From positions 496,001 to 560,000 of the forward strand of contig CAVSQY010000007.1 of the NCBI GenBank assembly GCA_963730285.1: a DNA stretch of 64,000 nucleotides, written 5' to 3'. The notes under the pieces were generated by a model that was not told the origin of the DNA, did not search any database, and saw only the letters and a list, made by a program, of their open reading frames with translations. The position numbers and the translations under genes were made by a program. Numbering within the stretch: the stretch's first letter is position 1; each line of letters starts with the position of its first letter. The DNA comes from JARDZU01 sp963730285 (GTDB taxonomy: Bacteria; Actinomycetota; Acidimicrobiia; Spongiisociales; ZC4RG35). Below are positions 24,791-33,885 of the stretch, piece by piece.

Positions 24791-26107
24791 ATGGCACCTC
24801 CCACCGTTTGGTTGACCACGCTCGGGTGCGCCAAGAACCAAGTCGACTCCGAGAAGCTCACCGCCATGCTCACGGAGGCTGGATATACCTGGTCCGATCG
24901 GCCTGAGGACGCCGATGTAGTCATGGTCAACACGTGCGCCTTCATCCAAGAGGCTAGGGCCGAGTCCGTGGAGACCATTCTCGATCTGGAGGATCGCAAG
25001 AGGGTAGGCGCCAAATCTGTGGTCCTCGGATGCATGGCACAGCGGTTCGGATCGGAGGTGGAGTCGGCCCTGCCGGAGATCGATGCCGTTCTTGGGCTCG
25101 ATCGCTATGGAGAGCTGGTGGGCGTGCTCGATGGCCTCACCGGTTGGGAGCCGGTCGAACTGCGTCGCCGGCCGATCATGGACATACTCCACGCCACCGG
25201 TCGACCGAGCAGCGATCTCCCGTATGCCTACCTCAAGGTCGCCGAGGGCTGTGACAAGCCCTGCACCTTCTGCGCCATACCATCGATCAGGGGAAAACAA
25301 CGGTCCCGCCGGCCGGTCGAGATCCGACAGGAGCTCGAGAATCTGGTGGGTTCCGGGATCAGCGAGGTAGTCCTCGTCGCTCAGGACCTGGCGGCCTATG
25401 GGCGCGATATCGAGGCTCCTGGGGGCCTGCCGGAGTTGTTGGCATTCCTGGAGGACATAGAAGGTCTCCGCCGTCTCAGACTGCTCTATTTGCACCCTCG
25501 CGAGATCACCGATCGACTCCTATCCGCAATGACCACCGGCCGCGTCGTCACGCCATACTTCGACCTCTCACTCCAGCACGTGTCCGGCCAACTTCTGCGC
25601 AAGATGAAACGGCCCGGGAACACCGAGAAACATGCCGCTCTGGTGGCCCGGATCAGGGAGCTGAGCCCGGAAGCAGCGCTTCGCAGCTCGTTCATCGTCG
25701 GCTTCCCGGGTGAGACGGAGGACCATGTGGAGGAGCTTTCCGACTTCCTGGCCGACGTCAGGCTGGACTGGGCCGGCTTCTTCCCGTATTCGGCTGAACC
25801 GGGCACGCCGGCATCAGAGATGACCGATCAGATCCCGAGACCCGTGGCGATGGAGCGACTCCGCTACCTGTCCGGCATCCAGGAGGAAGTGACGGAGGCG
25901 CGTCACTCAGAGTGGTTGGGACGCTCGGACTCGATTCTCGTCGACCAGGTCGAAGACGATGTCCCCATCGGGCGCTCACATCGCCACGCCCCCGAGATCG
26001 ACGGTGTGGTGCGGCTCGACGGTGGCGCAGTAGGGGACTGGGTCGACGTCGAGTACACCGGTGTCTTCGGCCCCGACATGGAAGCCACGGTGCTGGCTCG
26101 TGTCTGA
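24791..26107 (+). CDS. rimO: ribosomal protein S12 methylthiotransferase
   Basis: 438 residues with the methylthiotransferase layout: an N-terminal UPF0004 domain with LGCAKNQVDSE (cluster Cys), VNTCAF and GCMAQR; a radical-SAM domain with the CxxxCxxC motif in EGCDKPCTFCAIP; and a C-terminal TRAM domain. The CAKNQVDSE sequence separates RimO from MiaB, which is also present at 30.9 kb. It adds a methylthio group to an Asp of ribosomal protein S12. Confidence 0.94.
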   Translation: MAPPTVWLTTLGCAKNQVDSEKLTAMLTEAGYTWSDRPEDADVVMVNTCAFIQEARAESVETILDLEDRKRVGAKSVVLGCMAQRFGSEVESALPEIDAVLGLDRYGELVGVLDGLTGWEPVELRRRPIMDILHATGRPSSDLPYAYLKVAEGCDKPCTFCAIPSIRGKQRSRRPVEIRQELENLVGSGISEVVLVAQDLAAYGRDIEAPGGLPELLAFLEDIEGLRRLRLLYLHPREITDRLLSAMTTGRVVTPYFDLSLQHVSGQLLRKMKRPGNTEKHAALVARIRELSPEAALRSSFIVGFPGETEDHVEELSDFLADVRLDWAGFFPYSAEPGTPASEMTDQIPRPVAMERLRYLSGIQEEVTEARHSEWLGRSDSILVDQVEDDVPIGRSHRHAPEIDGVVRLDGGAVGDWVDVEYTGVFGPDMEATVLARV

Positions 26108-26155
26108 TCGCCTGATCGGGCGCAACGGGGCGCCCTGGCGGAATCGGCCTCCAAG

Positions 26156-27388
26156 ATGATCGTCGAGGTCATCGCGGTTGGGACGGAGCTTCTGCTCGGG
26201 GAGATAGTCAACACCAACACCTCCACCATGGGCGCTGCACTTGCGGAGCACGGTCTTGACGCTCACTTTCAACAGACCGTGGGTGACAACCTGGACCGGA
26301 TCGCCGCGACGATCACGATCGCCATGCAACGTGCCGACGCCGTGATCATCACCGGTGGGATCGGGCCAACCCAGGACGACATCACCCGGGAGGCCGTGTG
26401 TGCGGCCACCGGTCTGGAATTGGTCTTCGATGAGGACTACGCCAACCGTCTTCGTTCCTGGTGGGAGGAGCGCGGGCGAAAGATGCCGGAGTCCAATATC
26501 CGGCAGGCATTTCACCCGGCCGGTGCCCAGCTGCTGCGAAACCCACGCGGGACGGCGCCGGGTCTTCGTCTCGTCCACGACGGCAGGGAGATCTATTGCC
26601 TCCCTGGCGTGCCGGCGGAGATGGAGTACCTACTGGAGCACGAGGTTCTTCCCCGGCTACTGGCGAGCACCGGCGAGGGCCAGGTCATCACCAGCCGTGT
26701 CATACGCACCTGGGGTCGCCCGGAGTCGGAGATCGGGGAACTTCTCGATGACGTTTTCGTCGGGTCCGCCAACCCTTCGTTGGCGTTCCTCGCATCCAAC
26801 TCGGAGATAAAGCTCCGGATCACCGCCAAAGCGTCGACTGTTCCCGCGGCCAGGGCCCTCATCCAGCCGATCGAAGATGTGGTGAGAGAGCGTCTCGGCG
26901 AGTCGGTGTTCGGAGCGGATGAAGAAACGATCGAGCAGGTCTTGCTTCATCTGCTCACCGAGCGCGGATACACCATCGGGAGCGCCGAGTCGATGACCGG
27001 CGGGCTCGTCTCGACGCGCTTGACCAATATCCCGGGGGCCTCGGAAGTCGTTCGTGGGGGCCTGTTCACCTACGTCCCGGATCTGAAGGCAAGCCTTCTC
27101 GGTGTGACCGACGTGAGCGAGGTGGTCAACTTGGCGACAGCGGTGGAGATGGCTCAGGGGGCACGGAGGGTCCTGGGGGTCGACGTCGCAGCTTCGGTTA
27201 CAGGCTCTGCCGGCCCGGATCCGCTGGAAAGGCCGGTGGGGACGGTGGTGATCGGGGTGGCGACGCCCGAGCATGCTGCCGCGAAGGAGCTGAGGTATCC
27301 GGGGGATCGGGAGCGGATTCGCACCTACTCGGCGACAGCCGCCCTTCAGCTCACGCGTCTTGCTTTGCTCGGCAAGTGGTGGGACTGA
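26156..27388 (+). CDS. cinA: CinA-like protein (competence/damage-inducible, NMN amidohydrolase type)
   Basis: 410 residues. The N-terminal MoaB/MogA-like domain has AVGTELLLGEIVNTNT and the GGIGPTQDD loop. The C-terminal PncC-type amidohydrolase domain has SAESMTGGLVSTRLT. Such proteins deamidate nicotinamide mononucleotide and process ADP-ribose in NAD recycling. It sits two genes upstream of recA, as cinA does in many Gram-positive genomes, and thpR follows with a 13-bp overlap. Confidence 0.93.
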   Translation: MIVEVIAVGTELLLGEIVNTNTSTMGAALAEHGLDAHFQQTVGDNLDRIAATITIAMQRADAVIITGGIGPTQDDITREAVCAATGLELVFDEDYANRLRSWWEERGRKMPESNIRQAFHPAGAQLLRNPRGTAPGLRLVHDGREIYCLPGVPAEMEYLLEHEVLPRLLASTGEGQVITSRVIRTWGRPESEIGELLDDVFVGSANPSLAFLASNSEIKLRITAKASTVPAARALIQPIEDVVRERLGESVFGADEETIEQVLLHLLTERGYTIGSAESMTGGLVSTRLTNIPGASEVVRGGLFTYVPDLKASLLGVTDVSEVVNLATAVEMAQGARRVLGVDVAASVTGSAGPDPLERPVGTVVIGVATPEHAAAKELRYPGDRERIRTYSATAALQLTRLALLGKWWD

Positions 27389-27924
27389 AGCGCGTATTCG
27401 TCGCGGTCACGCCTCCTCTCGAGGCACGTCTCGGCCTCGCCCAGGCGCTGAGTCGCCACAAGCTTCCCGGCAAGGAGGTCCCGCCGGGAAACTGGCACAT
27501 AACGCTCCGATTCTTGGGACAGGTCGATGACATCACCTGTGAGCGATTTCTGGGTGACCTCGACCAGCAGGACCTGGGAGATCAATTCGACCTCGGCATC
27601 GAAGGTCTCGGGGCCTTTCCTCGGGCGAAACGCGCAACGGTGCTCTGGGCCGGGTTGAAGGGCGACATTTCGCGCCTGACCCAGTTGGCGATGCTCGCCG
27701 AGGACTCAGCGCAAAGTGCCGGACTCCAGCCGGAAGACCGGCCGTTTCACCCCCATCTCACCCTGAGCAGGATCCGCCCGCCAGAGGACGTGACCGGTTT
27801 GGTCGATGGCCAGGAAGTGGCGGGCGTCACTTGGAGGTGTCGGGATGTCGTGGTCTACAGATCAGACCTGGGTGGCGAACATCCTCGATACGAAACACTT
27901 GAATCTCTGGCGCTGGGCGGGTAA
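27376..27924 (+). CDS. thpR: RNA 2',3'-cyclic phosphodiesterase
   Basis: 182 residues of the 2H phosphoesterase family (ThpR/LigT), with the two HxT motifs HITL (about 41-44) and HLTL (about 127-130) that form the active site. RVFVAVTPP at the N-terminus and FPRAKRATVLWAGL are family blocks. It opens 2',3'-cyclic phosphates on RNA. It overlaps the cinA stop by 13 bases and ends 9 bp before the SOS box of recA, so the recA promoter lies immediately behind it. Confidence 0.9.
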   Translation: MVGLKRVFVAVTPPLEARLGLAQALSRHKLPGKEVPPGNWHITLRFLGQVDDITCERFLGDLDQQDLGDQFDLGIEGLGAFPRAKRATVLWAGLKGDISRLTQLAMLAEDSAQSAGLQPEDRPFHPHLTLSRIRPPEDVTGLVDGQEVAGVTWRCRDVVVYRSDLGGEHPRYETLESLALGG

Positions 27925-27933
27925 TCCACGTCT

Positions 27934-27947
27934 CGAACACCTGTTCG
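27934..27947. promoter_or_regulatory. LexA box (SOS box) of recA
   Basis: CGAACACCTGTTCG matches the actinobacterial/Bacillus LexA consensus CGAAC-N4-GTTCG perfectly. A possible -10, TAGTAT, follows at 27951-27956, so bound LexA would block the promoter. The recA start lies about 100 bp downstream. Confidence 0.9.
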
Positions 27948-28049
27948 GTCTAGTATCCACCGGGCAGGAAATGACACAAGTCCCGACCATGAGGGTTCTT
28001 GTCACCGGTGGGCGATACGTTGGCGGAGACAGATCGGAAGGAGCTGAAA

Positions 28050-29108
28050 GTGGAAGACAGGGAAAAGGCTCTCGAAATGGCGTTGAGCCAGATCGAGAGG
28101 CAATTCGGCAAGGGCGCCATCATGAAGATGGGTGAAGCGGCCAACCGCAAAGTCGACGTGATCTCCACCGGCGCCCTCTCCCTCGATCTCGCGCTTGGCA
28201 TAGGTGGCGTGCCTAGAGGCCGCATCGTGGAGGTGTACGGCCCGGAGAGCTCGGGTAAGACGAGTCTTGCCCTGCACGTGGTCGCCGAAGCCCAACGCAA
28301 CGGGGGTCTGGCCGCATTCATCGATGCTGAGCATGCGCTCGATCCTGGATATGCCAAGGCGATCGGTGTCGACGTGGACGAGCTGCTTATCTCACAACCC
28401 GACACTGGTGAGCAGGCGTTGGAGATCGCCGACATGCTCATACGCTCCGGGGCCCTGGACGTTCTGGTGATCGACTCGGTGGCGGCTCTGGTACCCCGTG
28501 CCGAGATCGAGGGCGAGATGGGTGACACTCATGTCGGTCTCCAGGCCAGGCTCATGTCGCAGGCCCTTCGCAAGCTGGCCGGCAACCTGAACAAGTCACG
28601 AACAACCGCGGTATTCATCAATCAGCTCAGGGAGAAGATCGGTGTCATGTTCGGCTCCCCGGAGACGACACCCGGTGGACGAGCCCTCAAGTTCTACTCC
28701 TCGGTGCGGCTCGACATCCGCAGGATCGAGGCGATCAAGGATGGCGCAGACAACGTGGGCAATCGAGTGCGTGTCAAAGTCGCCAAGAACAAGATGGCGC
28801 CGCCCTTTCGCCTGGCCGAGTTCGACATCATGTTCGGCGAGGGGATATCGAGAGAAGGAAGTCTGCTTGATGTGGCCGTGGAGCATGGCGTCGTTCGCAA
28901 GAGCGGAGCGTGGTTCACATTCGACGACGACCAACTCGGACAGGGACGGGAGAATGCCAAGCGCTTCCTTCGTGAGAACCCTGAGGTCGCCATGCAACTC
29001 CAGGCCAAGGTCTATGACCTGATCGGGATGGGGGAGAAGAGCGAGAGCAAAAGCGAGGAGGAAGAGGTCGCGGCGGGGGCAGAGGCGAGCGAGAAGGCCG
29101 ACGACTAG
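28050..29108 (+). CDS. recA: recombinase RecA
   Basis: 352 residues from GTG 28050, which has AAGGAG six bases upstream; the in-frame ATG at 27999 lacks a ribosome site and adds non-conserved residues. Walker A GPESSGKT, the LLISQPDTGEQALEI block, VIDSVAALVPRAEIEGEMGD and INQLREKIG are all present, and no intein interrupts the frame. It does strand exchange and, as a filament, triggers LexA self-cleavage. The LexA box upstream closes the SOS loop with lexA at 34 kb. Confidence 0.97.
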   Translation: MEDREKALEMALSQIERQFGKGAIMKMGEAANRKVDVISTGALSLDLALGIGGVPRGRIVEVYGPESSGKTSLALHVVAEAQRNGGLAAFIDAEHALDPGYAKAIGVDVDELLISQPDTGEQALEIADMLIRSGALDVLVIDSVAALVPRAEIEGEMGDTHVGLQARLMSQALRKLAGNLNKSRTTAVFINQLREKIGVMFGSPETTPGGRALKFYSSVRLDIRRIEAIKDGADNVGNRVRVKVAKNKMAPPFRLAEFDIMFGEGISREGSLLDVAVEHGVVRKSGAWFTFDDDQLGQGRENAKRFLRENPEVAMQLQAKVYDLIGMGEKSESKSEEEEVAAGAEASEKADD

Positions 29109-29256
29109 GAGTTTCGCTTTCGCGAACCGCGTGTAGCATCGGTGTTAGGACACACGTAAACATATTTGAAATGCAAACCGGACGAGACGTGACAAGGAGG
29201 AGCTAACAGCATCAACGGGTGAACCGGACCCGCTTTCGATGTCGGCTTCTTTTCGT

Positions 29257-29282
29257 GTGCCGGGCCCCTGTGGGCCCGGCAC
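29257..29282 (+). terminator. 11-bp GC hairpin between recA and rny
   Basis: GTGCCGGGCCC pairs perfectly with GGGCCCGGCAC around the loop CTGT. Only ATTTCGT follows, so intrinsic termination would be weak. It ends 30 nt before the rny ATG and could instead be a leader structure or a pause/attenuator for rny. Upstream in the same gap, AAGGAGG at 29194-29200 is a strong ribosome-site sequence with no ATG, GTG or TTG at a suitable distance. The rest of the 204-bp gap shows nothing I recognise. Confidence 0.55.
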
Positions 29283-29312
29283 ATTTCGTCTCATCCCGGA
29301 GAAGGGACCGCG

Positions 29313-30854
29313 ATGGATACCACCGTTGCGATTGGATTGGCCGTTCTGGGGGTGGCCCTTGGCCTGGGCTTCGGGTATCTCCTTGCGCGTTTGGCGATAT
29401 CCAAGCGCCACGAGCGCAAGGGCGAGTCGGCGGAGGACATGGTCGCCAGCGCCAGGGTCGAGGCGCAACGCATGTTGGGAAAGGCCGAGGACGAGGCGCG
29501 GGCAAAGGCTGAGGCATACCGGGAGCGCGAGGAGGCAAACCTGGAGCACCGCCGCCTCGAGCTTTCGAATCTCGAGTCCCGGCACGGTCAGCGCGAGGAG
29601 ACCCTCGATCAGCGGGCCAGCAACCTGGCCCAACGCGAGAAGATGCTCATCGACCGGGAAGAAGAGCTCAACACTTCACGGGGCGAGCTCGAGCACCTCA
29701 AGGAGGACGCCCGTTTTCGGCTGGAACAGATCTCAGGCATCGACGTGGCTGCAGCGAAGACCGAGATGCTGGCCCAGGTTGAGGACGAAGCCCGCCGAGA
29801 AGCGATGATCGTGGTCCGAGATCTGGAGATCAAGGCTCGTGAGGAGGCCGACCGACGTGCTCGTCGCATCTTGGCCACCGCCATACAGAGGTTGGCCTCA
29901 GAGGTGGTGACTGAGACCACCGTCGCTGTGATAAGCCTTCCATCGGACGACATGAAGGGCCGAATAATCGGTCGCGAGGGAAGGAACATCCGTCACCTCG
30001 AATCCGTCACGGGCACCAGCCTGATCGTCGACGACACACCCGAGGCGGTCTCGGTGTCGTCGTTCGACCCGGTGCGACGCGAAGTCGCACGGCTCACCCT
30101 GGAGAAACTCGTGGCCGACGGGCGGATTCACCCTGCTTCCATCGAGGAGGCCTACGAGAAGTCGCGGGCAGAAGTGGAACAGAATATTCGCGATGCAGGG
30201 GAATGGGCGCTGGTCGAGGTCGGGGTTTCCCGGATGCATTCAGAGCTGGTCACCCTGATGGGCCGGCTGAAGTACCGGACGTCATATGGGCAGAATGTGC
30301 TGAATCACCTGGTGGAGACGGCTCACATCGCCTCGATGCTCGCTTCGGAGCTGGGCATCGACCCGGTACCGGTCAAGCGGGCTGCTCTGCTCCATGACAT
30401 CGGGAAGGCGGTGACCCACGAGGTGGAGGGCTCACATGCTCTCATCGGTGCGGAGATCGCCCGGCGATTCGATGAGGACCCGGCGGTGGTCCACGGAATC
30501 GAGGCTCATCACAATGAGGTGGAGCCACGGACCATCCTTGCGGTCATCGTCCAGGCCGCCGACGCCGTCTCGGCTGCCCGCCCCGGGGCCCGTCGCGAGA
30601 CCCTGGAAGGCTATGTCAAGAGACTGGAGCGACTCGAGACTCTGGCGATGGAGTTCCCTGGCGTTGATCATGTGTTCGCCCTCCAGGCCGGCCGTGAGGT
30701 GCGTGTCGTCGTCGACCCTGGACACGTTTCGGATCTGGACGCAAGAGAGCTGTCCCGCAAGATCGCACGTAAGCTCGAGGAGGATCTCCAGTATCCAGGT
30801 CAAATCCAGGTGACGGTGATTCGCGAGTTTCGGGCGACAGACTTTGCCCGTTGA
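29313..30854 (+). CDS. rny: ribonuclease Y
   Basis: 513 residues. An N-terminal membrane helix (AIGLAVLGVALGLGFGYLL) is followed by a long charged coiled coil to about residue 195, a KH domain with GRIIGREGRNIRHLE, and an HD domain with LLHDIGKAVTHEVEGSH. It is a membrane-anchored endoribonuclease that starts mRNA decay. The gene order recA-rny-miaB occurs in several Gram-positive lineages. Its presence together with RNase J argues against a mycobacterial host. Confidence 0.96.
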   Translation: MDTTVAIGLAVLGVALGLGFGYLLARLAISKRHERKGESAEDMVASARVEAQRMLGKAEDEARAKAEAYREREEANLEHRRLELSNLESRHGQREETLDQRASNLAQREKMLIDREEELNTSRGELEHLKEDARFRLEQISGIDVAAAKTEMLAQVEDEARREAMIVVRDLEIKAREEADRRARRILATAIQRLASEVVTETTVAVISLPSDDMKGRIIGREGRNIRHLESVTGTSLIVDDTPEAVSVSSFDPVRREVARLTLEKLVADGRIHPASIEEAYEKSRAEVEQNIRDAGEWALVEVGVSRMHSELVTLMGRLKYRTSYGQNVLNHLVETAHIASMLASELGIDPVPVKRAALLHDIGKAVTHEVEGSHALIGAEIARRFDEDPAVVHGIEAHHNEVEPRTILAVIVQAADAVSAARPGARRETLEGYVKRLERLETLAMEFPGVDHVFALQAGREVRVVVDPGHVSDLDARELSRKIARKLEEDLQYPGQIQVTVIREFRATDFAR

Positions 30855-30863
30855 GGCCATTAG

Positions 30864-32249
30864 ATGACCCAGTCCGTATTGCTACCCATGCCCACTGTTC
30901 GCGAGGCCCAAAGGCCTCCCACCAGGCGCGGACGTCGGTACTACATCCGCACCTTCGGCTGCCAGATGAACGAGCACGACTCGGAACGGGTGGCAGGGCT
31001 GTTCGAGATGGACGGGATGATTCCCGCAGAGCGCCTCGAGAGCGCGGACGTTGTCTACATCAACACCTGCACCATTCGAGAGAACGCCGACAATCGGATG
31101 TACGGCAATCTCGGTCAGCTCAAGGCGATCAAAGACCTGAACCCGGCCATGCTTCTGGTCGTGGGAGGGTGCGCGGCCCAAAAGGACCGTGATCTAATCC
31201 GGGAACGGGCACCGTGGGTCGACGTGGTCATGGGCACCCACAATCTCGATCGAGTGCTCGACCTGATCGACCATGCCGAGAATTGGGGGCCGATAACCGA
31301 GGTCGTGGATGAGCTGCAGGCCATGCCCTCTTCCCTCCCATCTCGCCGTGAGCTCAGCCATTCGGCGTGGGTGACTATCCAGGTGGGGTGTAACAACACC
31401 TGCACCTTCTGCATCGTCCCGTCGGTGAGGGGCGTAGAGATATCGCGCCGACCCGGTGACATCGTCAGGGAGGTCGAGAGGCTTGCGGCGGACGGGGTGG
31501 TCGAGATAACCCTGCTCGGGCAGAACGTGGACACCTACGGACGCGATCTCGCCCTGGATGGGCGAAGGAGGCCGATCTTCGCCGACTTGCTGCGACGTGT
31601 CGGCGAGGTCGAAGGCATACGACGCGTGCGGTTCACCAGTCCCCATCCCAATGACTTCCGTGAGGACGTCGCTGTGGCCATGGCAGAGACGGCTGCGGTG
31701 TGCGAGCAACTGCATTTTCCCCTTCAGTCGGGGTCGGACCGCGTATTGCGTGCCATGCATCGGGGGTACACCCGAGAGAAGTACATGGGGCGGCTCGAGA
31801 TGGCCCGCTCCATCATCCCTGGACTGGCCGTCACCACCGATGTGATCGTGGGATTTCCCGGCGAGACAGAGTCGGACTTCGCCCAAACCCTCGAAATGGT
31901 CGAGGAGGCGCGCTTCGACTCGGCTTTCATGTTCATCTTCTCGCCCCGTCCCGGCACCGCCGCCGCCGACCTGACCGACTCGTTCATCGACCACGATGTG
32001 ATCCGGGAGCGTTTCTCACGCCTCAGTGCGCTACAGGGTCGGATCTCAGGTGAGCGGAACGAGGCGATGGTCGGTGCGCGACTGGAGGTGCTCTCCGAAG
32101 GAGAGTCCCGCAAGGATCCCGATATGGCGACCACGAGAGCGCGGTCAGGCAAAGTGGTTCATGTCCGGGGCCGATATGGGCAGGGCGTGTTTCTCGACGT
32201 GGAGATCGAGAACGCCCATCAGCATCATTTGATGGGAAGGGTGCTCTGA
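30864..32249 (+). CDS. miaB: tRNA-2-methylthio-N6-dimethylallyladenosine synthase
   Basis: 461 residues: an N-terminal UPF0004 domain with TFGCQMNEHDSE and INTCTIRENADNR, a radical-SAM CxxxCxxC in GCNNTCTFCIVP, and a C-terminal TRAM domain. GCQMNEHDSE marks it as MiaB rather than RimO. It methylthiolates position 37 of tRNAs after MiaA has prenylated it, and miaA is the next gene, overlapping its stop. Confidence 0.95.
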   Translation: MTQSVLLPMPTVREAQRPPTRRGRRYYIRTFGCQMNEHDSERVAGLFEMDGMIPAERLESADVVYINTCTIRENADNRMYGNLGQLKAIKDLNPAMLLVVGGCAAQKDRDLIRERAPWVDVVMGTHNLDRVLDLIDHAENWGPITEVVDELQAMPSSLPSRRELSHSAWVTIQVGCNNTCTFCIVPSVRGVEISRRPGDIVREVERLAADGVVEITLLGQNVDTYGRDLALDGRRRPIFADLLRRVGEVEGIRRVRFTSPHPNDFREDVAVAMAETAAVCEQLHFPLQSGSDRVLRAMHRGYTREKYMGRLEMARSIIPGLAVTTDVIVGFPGETESDFAQTLEMVEEARFDSAFMFIFSPRPGTAAADLTDSFIDHDVIRERFSRLSALQGRISGERNEAMVGARLEVLSEGESRKDPDMATTRARSGKVVHVRGRYGQGVFLDVEIENAHQHHLMGRVL

Positions 32250-33142
32250 CCAGGGTCCTGGCCCTGGTGGGGCCGACCGCCTCAGGTAAGACCGAGTTGG
32301 CGGTTCGTCTGGCGGAGACGCTCTCCGCAGATGTCCTCTCGGTCGATTCAATGCAGGTATATCGAGGAATGGATATCGGAACCGCCAAGCCCTCCGTCCT
32401 CGAACGTCGTGGAGTGCCCCATCACATGATCGATGTGGTTGACCCCGAAGAAGACTTCTCCGTGGCCGAATTCAGGGCATTAGGGAGGAGGGCCCTCGAA
32501 TCGTCTTCCGCTCCGGCCGTGATAATCGCCGGAGGCTCGGGCCTCCACTTCAGGGCCCTGGTTGATCCGATGACCTTTGCACCGACCGATCCCGCCGTTC
32601 GTCGTGCGCTCGAGAGCGAAGATGTGAGGTCGATCGCGTCGAGACTGCTCGGAATCGACCCGCTGGCCGGCGCGCACGTCGACCTGGCCAACCCCCGTCG
32701 CGTCATCCGGGCGATGGAGATCTACGAGTTGAGTGGGGAGACCCCAAGTCGACGCGCCGCCACGGATGAAGCCGAAGAAGTCCGTCGCTATCGGTCGGAG
32801 ATCGCGTTCAGGGCGGTCGGTGTCGATTCCGGCGCCGAGTTGGAGATGCGTGTCGAGCGCAGGGTCGCCCGTATGAGAGAGGGCGGGCTCTTCGAGGAGG
32901 TGAGCCGCCTGAAGCCCAGGATGGGCAGGACGGCTTCGCGGGCGGTCGGGTACCGAGAGCTGATCGAAGCAATAGAGGGAAGATCGGATCTGGACGCCGC
33001 GTTCCAGATGGTGACGCACAACACCAAGAAGCTGGCTCGCAAGCAAAGAACCTGGTTTCAGCGGGATCCCCGCATTCGGTGGATACCCTGGATGGGAGAC
33101 ATCGACGATCGCGTGGCCCGGGCTTTGGAGGCTTTCCAATGA
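32246..33142 (+). CDS. miaA: tRNA dimethylallyltransferase, probable CTG start
   Basis: MiaA P-loop prenyltransferase with GPTASGKTEL at the N-terminus, SVDSMQVYRGMDIGTAKP, GGSGLHFRAL and the C-terminal QRTWFQRDPR-type block (KQRTWFQRDPRIRW). The first ATG/GTG/TTG is GTG 32267, which would begin inside the first beta strand, right at the P-loop. A CTG at 32246 with GGGAAGG five bases upstream gives the expected LALVGPTASGKT start and a CTGA overlap with the miaB stop. I therefore place the start there (298 residues). It adds dimethylallyl to A37 of tRNAs. Confidence 0.88.
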   Translation: MTRVLALVGPTASGKTELAVRLAETLSADVLSVDSMQVYRGMDIGTAKPSVLERRGVPHHMIDVVDPEEDFSVAEFRALGRRALESSSAPAVIIAGGSGLHFRALVDPMTFAPTDPAVRRALESEDVRSIASRLLGIDPLAGAHVDLANPRRVIRAMEIYELSGETPSRRAATDEAEEVRRYRSEIAFRAVGVDSGAELEMRVERRVARMREGGLFEEVSRLKPRMGRTASRAVGYRELIEAIEGRSDLDAAFQMVTHNTKKLARKQRTWFQRDPRIRWIPWMGDIDDRVARALEAFQ

Positions 33143-33885
33143 CGACACTCGAATTCACCAAGATGCAAGGTCTGGGCAATGATTTCGTGCTGGTCGAAGG
33201 GCCTCGCCAGCTGATGTCCGGAGACATATCTCGAATCTGCGATCGCAGGTTCGGTGTTGGCGCCGACGGGCTGCTCATGGTGACCCGAGGCTCGCCGATC
33301 GTGATGGACTATTGGAACGCCGACGGGAGCCCCGCCGAGATGTGTGGCAACGGTCTGCGATGTGTTGCCCAATATGCGCATGATCGGTGGGTGGACGAGC
33401 CGGAGTTCGTCATAGACACGGCTGTCGGGCCACGCACCGTGCGCATCGAGGCAGGTGGGGTCGAAGTCGAGATAGGGCCGGTGAGGATCGAAGGGGAGGA
33501 GATGATCGGCGGGGAGCGCTATGTGTTGGTGGATACTGGCAACCCTCACGCAGTCAGGCATGTCGAAGACCCGGCTGCGCTCGACGTGGCGTCGATCGGC
33601 CCCGTGGTAGCCGGAAAGACCGGGTTCGATGCCGGGTGCAACGTCGAATTCATCAAGGTCAAAGAGCACAGCCTCGACATGCGCGTTTGGGAGAGGGGTG
33701 TCGGCGAGACGATGGCCTGCGGGACGGGGATGGTTGCCGCTGCCTTCGTCGCACTCGACGGTGGCGATGGTGCCATCAGTGTGAATATGCCCGGCGGAAT
33801 GGGCCAGGTCAGGATCGAAGACGGCATCGCCTGGCTCAGTGGCCCGGCCGAGTACTCATTCAGTGGGCGGCTGGATCAGGGATAG
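33139..33885 (+). CDS. dapF: diaminopimelate epimerase
   Basis: 248 residues from ATG 33139 (ATGA overlap with the miaA stop). TKMQGLGNDFVLV opens the fold. The two catalytic cysteines lie in EMCGNGLRC and MACGTGMVAAA. It interconverts LL- and meso-diaminopimelate for peptidoglycan and lysine, acting downstream of DapA (6.4 kb). It is shorter than the usual roughly 270-280 residues but keeps both half-sites. It ends in a 10-bp tail-to-tail overlap with lexA. Confidence 0.93.
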   Translation: MTTLEFTKMQGLGNDFVLVEGPRQLMSGDISRICDRRFGVGADGLLMVTRGSPIVMDYWNADGSPAEMCGNGLRCVAQYAHDRWVDEPEFVIDTAVGPRTVRIEAGGVEVEIGPVRIEGEEMIGGERYVLVDTGNPHAVRHVEDPAALDVASIGPVVAGKTGFDAGCNVEFIKVKEHSLDMRVWERGVGETMACGTGMVAAAFVALDGGDGAISVNMPGGMGQVRIEDGIAWLSGPAEYSFSGRLDQG

